A stretch of DNA of 64,000 nt from the NCBI GenBank assembly GCA_023391335.1, contig JAEWBG010000010.1:58764-122763 (forward strand), read 5' to 3'. The notes under the pieces are model-generated. The model was not told the DNA's origin. It did no database searches and was given only the letters and a program-made list of their open reading frames with translations. The position numbers and the translations under genes are program-made. The stretch is from Pseudomonadota bacterium. Its GTDB lineage: Bacteria > Pseudomonadota > Gammaproteobacteria > Steroidobacterales > Steroidobacteraceae. This document shows, one piece after another, positions 59,054-64,000 of the stretch (within the stretch, counting starts at the first letter, position 1; each line of letters opens with the position of its first letter).

Positions 59054-59389
59054 TCAATAGAAATCGCGCGGTGACGGCCACTCTGAGTAGCCCGAAGCCT
59101 CGCTGCGATCTAGGCTCATGAGCGGATCTGTCCATGCCGCTGTGGCGCTCACCTCTCGCTCGGATTCGTAGTCCTCAGGTTCGACGTCGACCGAGCCCGT
59201 CCAATCTTCTGGAGCCTGGGTTTCTTCGAATTCTTGTTCTTCCCACGATTCAAGATCGAATTCTTCGATGGTGCCATCGAAGTGTTGCACCTCGACGGTA
59301 TTGTCGTCGCGATCGATTGCAACGATTTCAAACAACGCACCATTCGCGCGGCGGTACCACTGGCCGATGGTGGGGTTTGGCGACGGCAT
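59054..59389 (-). CDS. Small acidic conserved hypothetical protein
   Basis: 111 residues. The N-terminus PTIGQWYRRANGALFEIVAIDRDDNTVEVQHFDGTIEEFDLESWEEQ is a compact SH3-like pattern seen in uncharacterised gammaproteobacterial proteins; the rest is very acidic and probably disordered. Function unknown. Confidence 0.78.
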   Translation of the reverse strand: MPSPNPTIGQWYRRANGALFEIVAIDRDDNTVEVQHFDGTIEEFDLESWEEQEFEETQAPEDWTGSVDVEPEDYESEREVSATAAWTDPLMSLDRSEASGYSEWPSPRDFY

Positions 59390-59534
59390 GGGCTCTCTCC
59401 ATTCTTGTTACGAGCTACGTCCTTGCGAACCATTCATCCTTGTTCGTCGACAGACCTTTCGATCTCGTGGCTTTGTTTTAGTCCTGCACGTGCGATGTTG
59501 CAAGCCTCAAATTTTCCGCACAGCAGCAAGCGAT

Positions 59535-60293
59535 TCAGTGAGCAACGCGCCGATATTCCAAGTCCCACACGCCGTGACCTAAGCGATGACCGCGACGCTC
59601 GAATCGTGTGAGCGGACGTTCGTCGCTTCGTGCTGCGTAACCGGTGGAGCCGGCGCTGTTCTCGAACGCGGGATGCACGTCGAGCACTTCGCGCATGTGA
59701 ATTGCGTAAGGCTCCCAGTCCGTTGCAAGACGCAACGTGCCATCGACGCGCAATGCACGTGCAAGCAGATCCGCGAACGGCTGTTGAACGAGGCGTCGCT
59801 TGTGGTGGCGCTTTTTTGGCCACGGATCGGGAAAGAAGATGTGAATGAGATCGATCGAGCCAGCAGGGATTTGCTTGCCCAACACTTCCACAGCGTCGTG
59901 CATTGAGACGCGCACGTTGGTGAGTGCACCGAGTTCGATCTCGTGAAGCAAGCGACCGACGCCAGGCGGATGCACTTCGATTCCCAAGCAGTCGATATCA
60001 GGATGGCGCTGTGCAAATGCGAGCAGCGCTTCGCCCGCACCGAATCCGATCTCGATCATCCGCCGTGCGTGGCGCGAGAACACAGCATCGAGATCGAGCG
60101 ACGCATCGCTGTATTCGATGCCGTACTTCGGCCAAAGTTGTTCGAGCGCACGCTGCTGAGCCGCAGTCGAGCGGCCGGCGCGAATCACGAAGCTCTTAAC
60201 GCCGCGACGCGACACACCTTCCGCGGGTTTGTTCAATTGATCCTGCTCGTCGCTCATCGTGTCGCTGGTCGCCTGTTGAAGGGCGCGGATCAT
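59535..60293 (-). CDS. trmB: tRNA (guanine-46-N7)-methyltransferase TrmB
   Basis: A 252-residue protein. EIGFGAGEALLAFAQRHPDIDCLGIEVHPPGVGRLL (SAM site), VLGKQIPAGSIDLIHIFFPDPWPKKRHHKRRLVQQPF, and the C-terminal T.FERRGHRLGHGVWDLEYRR match TrmB. Confidence 0.96.
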   Translation of the reverse strand: MIRALQQATSDTMSDEQDQLNKPAEGVSRRGVKSFVIRAGRSTAAQQRALEQLWPKYGIEYSDASLDLDAVFSRHARRMIEIGFGAGEALLAFAQRHPDIDCLGIEVHPPGVGRLLHEIELGALTNVRVSMHDAVEVLGKQIPAGSIDLIHIFFPDPWPKKRHHKRRLVQQPFADLLARALRVDGTLRLATDWEPYAIHMREVLDVHPAFENSAGSTGYAARSDERPLTRFERRGHRLGHGVWDLEYRRVAH

Positions 60294-60309
60294 ACCAGCG
60301 CGATCTCAA

Positions 60310-61113
60310 CTAGGCGGGTTTGTGCGCGCGGAACTGCAGCCGAATCATGGTGACGTGTATTTGGCCTGAGGCATCTGCAGGAAATGACTGCAGGTAGTCT
60401 TCAGTGACTTCCTGAATGAACCGGGCCCGCTTCGATTCCGGCACGGGGGCGGTGTACGGATGCCACGCAGTGCGCACCCAGCCTTCGAAGGCGTTTCGAT
60501 CTGCGTGAATCATGTCTTTGGGAATGAGTCGAAGTTCGTCGGTGCGCAGGCCAGCCCGCTCGAGCCAGACTTCATACTCGGACGGAGAATAGAAGCCATA
60601 CGTCGATTCGAAGTTTTCGAAGCTCTTGTGCCACGAGTCTCGTCGCGCGACGCGCATGAAGCTATCGATCGCACCTTGACCGTTGCCTTGCCCGCCGCAC
60701 TGAACGAGCACACGTCCAGAAGGCCGCAATGCTCGCGCGATTTGATCGACGACACGTGCTTGATCGCGAATCCAATGCAGCGTTGCGTTCGAGAAGATCG
60801 CAGTGAACTGCTCGTTGAAGCCGAGTTGGGCCGCATCGCGCTGTTCGAAAGAAAGATTCGGCGTGCCGCGGGCCAGATCCTTCGCGTGAGCGACCATGTC
60901 GGCAGACGAATCGATTCCGACGACGCTGCCATCCGGTACTTGCTGCGCAATTGCCGCGGTGATGCGGCCGTCGCCACAGCCGATGTCTAGCACACGATCG
61001 TCCGCTCGCAGTTCGAGCAAAGGCAGCAGTTCACGTGCCCAGCGCTCTTGGCCTGCGGAGTGTTTGGCGTAATCGCCCGCGTTCCATTTGTAGTTCATCG
61101 TGCCATCTTGCAT
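60310..61113 (-). CDS. Class I SAM-dependent methyltransferase (trans-aconitate-methyltransferase-like)
   Basis: A 267-residue protein. WNAGDYAKHSAGQERWARELLPLLELRADDRVLDIGCGDGRITAAIA, then SNATLHWIRDQARVVDQIARALRPSGRVLVQCGGQGN. The pattern fits the Tam-like family, but the substrate is unknown. Two ATGs (61113, 61098) are possible starts. It lies 59 bp downstream of a LysR-type gene. Confidence 0.85.
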   Translation of the reverse strand: MQDGTMNYKWNAGDYAKHSAGQERWARELLPLLELRADDRVLDIGCGDGRITAAIAQQVPDGSVVGIDSSADMVAHAKDLARGTPNLSFEQRDAAQLGFNEQFTAIFSNATLHWIRDQARVVDQIARALRPSGRVLVQCGGQGNGQGAIDSFMRVARRDSWHKSFENFESTYGFYSPSEYEVWLERAGLRTDELRLIPKDMIHADRNAFEGWVRTAWHPYTAPVPESKRARFIQEVTEDYLQSFPADASGQIHVTMIRLQFRAHKPA

Positions 61114-61172
61114 GCGGCACCGGCGCGACGCCGTGGCAAGTGGTCACCGAGCCATCGCGATTTGCGATGCTG

Positions 61173-62057
61173 CTATGGCGACTGCAAATGCTCGAACAAT
61201 AGACGAGCCGCTGGATGCAGGGATGTGCTCGATCGCAAGCACAAGAACTGTTGCCGTGTTGCCCACGCGTCCGCGAGCGGCACGACCGCTAACGCCAACG
61301 ATTTGATGTAGGGCGTCGTTGCTGCTCGGGGGACGACGCTCACACCAAGACCTGCGGCGACCATCGCACATGCCGCATCGAAGCTCGTCACATGGATACG
61401 CCAATCGACTGATGTTCCGCCTTCGATCGCAGCTCGATTCAACAAGTGATGTAACGAGCTCTCGGCGTGCAAACCGACGAACGGCAGTTCGGCCACTTCA
61501 GCGAATGTCACGCTTGAACGCTTTGCGAGCGGATGTCCTGCTTGCAACGCCAGTACGAGCTCATCGCTACGGAATGGCGCAGTCTTCAACCCATCGATCA
61601 CCGGCAGTTCGCTAACGATGCCGAAGTCCGCGGAGCCATCGGCCACTGCGGCGGCGATGTGCGAACTCACGTGCTCCTCAAGATGCACATGGATTTCTGG
61701 ATGCTGCTTGGAGAACGACGCCAGCGCGCCCGGCAGGAATTCAACGATCGAGGAAATGTTCGCGAACACTCGAACATAGCCGCGTGCCCCTGACGCGTGG
61801 CGACGCATCTCGTCATCGATTTGCTGCGCTTGGCTAAGTAGACTTCGCGCACGCATCAATAGCGCGTGTCCGCCGGCCGTGAGTTCGACGCCCTTCGCGC
61901 CGCGCACCAGCAGCTCGACACCGAAGTTTTGTTCGAGTTCGGACAATCGTTTGCTAACGGCGGATGCGACCGTGTTGCACCGCTCCGCGGCACGCGCAAT
62001 CGTTCCGGCCTCGGCGACGGCGACAAAGATTTGCAAATCTCGTATATCGAATTTCAA
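61173..62057 (-). CDS. LysR-family transcriptional regulator
   Basis: A 294-residue protein. N-terminal winged HTH (DLQIFVAVAEAGTIARAAERCNTVASAVSKRLSELEQNFGVELLVRGAKGVELTAGG), linker and a substrate-binding domain (VRVFANISSIVEFLPGALASF, GSADFGIVSELPVIDGL...). Co-directional with the methyltransferase rather than divergent. Ligand unknown. Confidence 0.92.
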   Translation of the reverse strand: MKFDIRDLQIFVAVAEAGTIARAAERCNTVASAVSKRLSELEQNFGVELLVRGAKGVELTAGGHALLMRARSLLSQAQQIDDEMRRHASGARGYVRVFANISSIVEFLPGALASFSKQHPEIHVHLEEHVSSHIAAAVADGSADFGIVSELPVIDGLKTAPFRSDELVLALQAGHPLAKRSSVTFAEVAELPFVGLHAESSLHHLLNRAAIEGGTSVDWRIHVTSFDAACAMVAAGLGVSVVPRAATTPYIKSLALAVVPLADAWATRQQFLCLRSSTSLHPAARLLFEHLQSP

Positions 62058-62134
62058 GGGAGGCTCGGGCTAACGGATGGCTGAGAGAACTTGTGTTGCC
62101 GCAGGGGCAGACGCTGCATAGAATCCTGCCGAAT

Positions 62135-62208
62135 GCGGGTGTAGTTCAATGGTAGAACTGTAGCTTCCCAAGCTACTAACGTGGGTTCGATTCCCATCAC
62201 CCGCTCCA
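62135..62208 (+). tRNA. tRNA-Gly (CCC anticodon)
   Basis: Full cloverleaf: acceptor GCGGGTG/CACCCGC, D-stem GTTC/GAAC, anticodon stem GTAGC/GCTAC with loop TTCCCAA (anticodon CCC), T arm TTCGATT and an encoded CCA end at 62206-62208. The 22-nt 3' end is repeated 222 bp downstream. Confidence 0.96.
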
Positions 62209-62329
62209 AATTCACCGAGCTGAATTTGGAATTATCAAGCCGGCACATTGGACTCCTGTCGCAAGTGCCGGGAAGCAGCCGAGCGAAAAGCGTGGTTTTC
62301 ACTCGCAGCTCGCCACCTTCGGCGGCGGG
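62187..62329 (+). repeat. 143-bp hairpin-rich element, copy 1 (starts in tRNA-Gly)
   Basis: Begins with the tRNA 3' end, then CCAAATTCA-CCGAGC-TGAATTTGG, CCGGCAC...GTGCCGG, GAAAA-TTTTC and GCCACC-TTCG-GCGGC: a chain of hairpins. It matches 62409-62551 except for two positions. The 79 bp between the copies are also hairpin-rich. Confidence 0.9.
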
Positions 62330-62757
62330 CACATCCATGTGCCTAGGGTTGCCGCTATCGCGCTGCCGAGCAGCCAAGGGCTGCCCAACTTCGTTCCCGA
62401 CGAAGTCGTCGATTCCCATCACCCGCTCCAAATTCACCGAGCTGAATTTGGAATTATCAAGCCGGCACATTGGACTCCTGTCGCAAGTGCCGGGAAGCAG
62501 CCGAGCGAAAAGCGTGGTTTTCACTCGGCGCTCGCCACCTTCGGCGGCGGGTACGTCCCTGTACCTCAAGTTTGGCGCTGTCGTGCTGTGGCGTTGCTCA
62601 CTCCAACCCTTCCGTTCGCCCTGAGCTTGTCGAAGGGTTTGATGCTCGCTCGCCACCTTCGGCGGCAGGTACGGTGATGCACATGCAATGCGGCGAGAGG
62701 GTTCGGTGCCAGGCAGACTCGCCAGCGACATGACACCCGAACGCGCTTGAGGAGCCG
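62209..62757. other. Repeat-dense non-coding region after tRNA-Gly
   Basis: No gene. It contains both copies of the 143-bp element, a third partial copy of its GCTCGCCACCTTCGGCGGC end (about 62645-62665) and a known type of intergenic repeat (GTTCGCCCTGAGCTTGTCGAAGGG, 62613-62637). A long minus-strand ORF across it is an artefact of antisense tRNA plus repeats. Confidence 0.8.
62409..62551 (+). repeat. 143-bp hairpin-rich element, copy 2
   Basis: Second copy, 222 bp after the first. It includes the 22-nt tRNA-Gly 3' end (with CCA) but not the rest of the tRNA, so the duplication junction lies inside the tRNA sequence. Confidence 0.9.
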
Positions 62758-63033
62758 CTAAAGCAGCAGCGCCTTCGCCAAGGCCGCGCCACCAAGCGTG
62801 ATCGCTCCCAAAGAACAGACGGCGATGCGAAACGACGTCGGTGGGGTGCCGCCCTGGCGTTCCGACTGCCAAATTGCCAGTCCAATGAGAAAAGTGACCG
62901 CTGCAAGGGCGAAAACGGGCAGCATTAGGAATCCCCAAACCATGCACGTGTCGCCGTGGCATAGGACTGCCGCAAAGAAAAGCAAACCCAGAATTAAAAA
63001 GCAGAACACTGCGAGCCCAGTGATTACCTTCAT
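62758..63033 (-). CDS. Small membrane protein, unknown function
   Basis: 91 residues with an AAGGAGAG ribosome site. Three hydrophobic segments: VITGLAVFCFLILGLLFFAAVL, MVWGFLMLPVFALAAVTFLIGLAIW and IAVCSLGAITLGGAALAKALLL. No family recognised. A longer upstream frame (to 63114) is unlikely because the ribosome site sits before 63033. Confidence 0.65.
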   Translation of the reverse strand: MKVITGLAVFCFLILGLLFFAAVLCHGDTCMVWGFLMLPVFALAAVTFLIGLAIWQSERQGGTPPTSFRIAVCSLGAITLGGAALAKALLL

Positions 63034-63131
63034 GTACTCTCTCCTTGAGAACGGCGGGTATTGGAAGTCATAAATCGGTGAGTCGTGAATCGAATTTCTC
63101 AGCAGAGCAGCCAAAAACGCTCTGTTACTTC

Positions 63132-63824
63132 ATGATGCAATTTCACAGAGTCCTCCTTGCAAGCTTGCTGATGTTGGTCGCGGCGTCCGCACACGCGAAG
63201 CTGGCGGCGAATCCAACGCGGGAAACGCACATCGATGGGAATTGGAAGCTCAACGCTGCGCTGAGCGATGACGCTGAAAAGATTCTGGCGGAGCGATTGA
63301 AGCGCGAGCGAGAGCGGATGATGCACATGATGCGCGAGATGGATCGTCGCAATCCGATGGGGCTCCCGCCGCCGGACGCTGCGAGGGATTTGCCGCCACC
63401 GAGTGACGATGCACGTGCACGAATGCGCAGACGTCGTGAAGAAGAGCAGCTTCTACAGCACAAGCTGCTTGCGATCTCGGATTGGCTAAAAATAAAACAA
63501 GGGCCGAGTGCGATCGAGTTCTCGAGCGCGGTGGATCAACGCCACTTGGAGCCAGGTACTCGCAGTCAGGTATCCATGCCGGAAGGCGAATTGGCGGATG
63601 CAGAAGTCGGTTGGCAAGGCGACACGCTCATCATCGCGCGCGAGACGCGCGAGGGCCCGGATGTGTTGGAAAGAATTCGCTGGCTGAAAGCAACCGATCA
63701 GCTCGAGTATCGCCTTGCAGTCAGCGGCGATAGCGAACTTGCGGGCATCAAGCTAAGGAGAATTTACGATCGCGTGGTTACGGCCGCGCCGCCGATGAAT
63801 CCGCTGACGGGCCCGGTGAGGTGA
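63132..63824 (+). CDS. Secreted protein of unknown function
   Basis: About 230 residues with a signal peptide (VLLASLLMLVAASAHAKLAANP). A Met/Arg/Glu-rich helical region (ERLKRERERMMHMMREMDRRNPMG) is followed by a Pro-rich linker and a beta-rich C-terminal domain (IEFSSAVDQRHLEPGT...DAEVGWQGDTLIIARETREGPDVLERIRWLKATDQLEYRLAVSGDSE..GIKLRRIYDR). The C-terminal half resembles uncharacterised periplasmic proteins. Function unknown. Confidence 0.7.
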   Translation: MMQFHRVLLASLLMLVAASAHAKLAANPTRETHIDGNWKLNAALSDDAEKILAERLKRERERMMHMMREMDRRNPMGLPPPDAARDLPPPSDDARARMRRRREEEQLLQHKLLAISDWLKIKQGPSAIEFSSAVDQRHLEPGTRSQVSMPEGELADAEVGWQGDTLIIARETREGPDVLERIRWLKATDQLEYRLAVSGDSELAGIKLRRIYDRVVTAAPPMNPLTGPVR

Positions 63825-64000
63825 GGGGACGGGACGTGGATCGGGGTTCGTGGGTCGGGAATCGGGAATCGGGAATCGGGAATCGGGAAAAAGAACATTG
63901 TCCTGGTTGGCTTCTCAGGAAAAGGGGGAACAGGAATAAGCAGCGTGGATCGTCGAACCGTGTCGCACATAGATGTGCCAATGCCGCGAGAGGCAGGACG
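63825..64000. other. Intergenic end of window with heptamer array
   Basis: No gene seen. It holds GGGAATC tandem units at 63857-63884 and a partial fifth unit. Confidence 0.5.
63857..63889 (+). repeat. Heptamer tandem repeat (GGGAATC)4
   Basis: Four perfect GGGAATC units and a truncated fifth, 30-60 bp after the preceding stop. A third heptamer family in this window, besides GTGACTN and GTTGACN. Confidence 0.85.

Noticed and set aside
62187..62551. Integrated mobile element with attL/attR at tRNA-Gly
   Set aside because: The repeats are only 79 bp apart, extend far past the tRNA end, and no integrase or cargo exists here; kept only as a repeat finding.
62613..62637. Regulatory site at GCCCTGAGCTTGTCGAAGGG
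   Set aside because: This is a widely dispersed intergenic repeat type in proteobacteria; nothing ties it to a gene here.
62054..62962. 302-codon minus-strand ORF over the tRNA-Gly region
   Set aside because: It reads antisense through tRNA-Gly (the VMGIEPT...VLPLNYTR string is a well-known artefact) and through both copies of the hairpin repeat; no ribosome site.
1..64000. CRISPR arrays, prophage or transposase genes
   Set aside because: No spaced identical repeats of CRISPR length and no recombinase or phage structural protein was found in any frame.

Overview
The window reads as chromosomal core DNA of a Gram-negative gammaproteobacterium. The clearest evidence is gene order. An rsmD / ftsY-ftsE-ftsX-rpoH block (43.5-47.9 kb) is followed by coaD, mutM, rpmB-rpmG, radC, coaBC, dut and pyrE (47.9-57.2 kb), close to the enterobacterial arrangement but with a gamma-glutamyltransferase, a fatty-acid desaturase and a DUF4124 protein interspersed. 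MipA- and OmpA-type envelope proteins, many lipoboxes, a LacI/GH3 locus with TGACAACGTTGTCA-type operators and intergenic arrays of 7-bp tandem repeats suggest a xanthomonad- or nevskiad/steroidobacter-like lineage. That placement is an inference. I see no prophage, transposase, CRISPR array or plasmid gene.

Layout. 0-9.4 kb: the 3' end of a DEAD-box helicase gene; a secreted protein; a cyclic-di-GMP (GEMM-I) riboswitch in front of a cadherin-like/FnIII lipoprotein; a glutathione-peroxidase-type thiol peroxidase; MipA; a CBS protein; an AtoE transporter; a GGEEF diguanylate cyclase; a tyrosine phosphatase. 9.4-20.5 kb: an ABC-F ATPase; a HAMP-PAS-GGDEF-EAL protein; a VanY-type peptidase; an SDR; an HD hydrolase with a perfect CRP-type site upstream; and an M16 peptidase pair, one catalytic and one without its zinc site. 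20.5-30.5 kb: bactofilin; a large sugar-dehydrogenase/di-heme lipoprotein; a glycerophosphodiesterase plus glycerol-kinase-like pair; a YheT hydrolase overlapping a saccharopine-dehydrogenase-like gene; a receiver domain fused to a membrane-anchored C-terminal domain; and a methyltransferase gene broken at an A7 tract.

30.7-43.5 kb: a LacI regulator and GH3 beta-glucosidase with LacI-type palindromes; ydbH followed by a lipoprotein that looks like a YnbE-YdbL fusion; a histidine kinase and response regulator of the proteobacterial dedicated-sortase (PdsSR) type with no sortase nearby; a small membrane ORF; glutaryl-CoA dehydrogenase; a DUF962/Mpo1 protein; and an OmpA/glycine-zipper lipoprotein. 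43.5-59 kb: the housekeeping block plus ampG and a Rieske protein. 59-64 kb: TrmB, a second methyltransferase, a LysR regulator, tRNA-Gly(CCC) followed by two near-identical copies of a multi-hairpin element, and two small envelope proteins.

Recurring themes are c-di-GMP signalling (one riboswitch, two turnover enzymes), envelope maintenance (YdbH/YdbL, AmpG, VanY, MipA, GGT, bactofilin) and CoA/nucleotide/translation housekeeping. The best candidates for something new are the riboswitch with its explicit ribosome-site-sequestering stem, the YnbE-YdbL fusion, the receiver-transmembrane protein, the sortase-less PdsSR pair, and the repeat architectures: inverted heptamer arrays that supply gene ends, and the duplicated hairpin element after tRNA-Gly.
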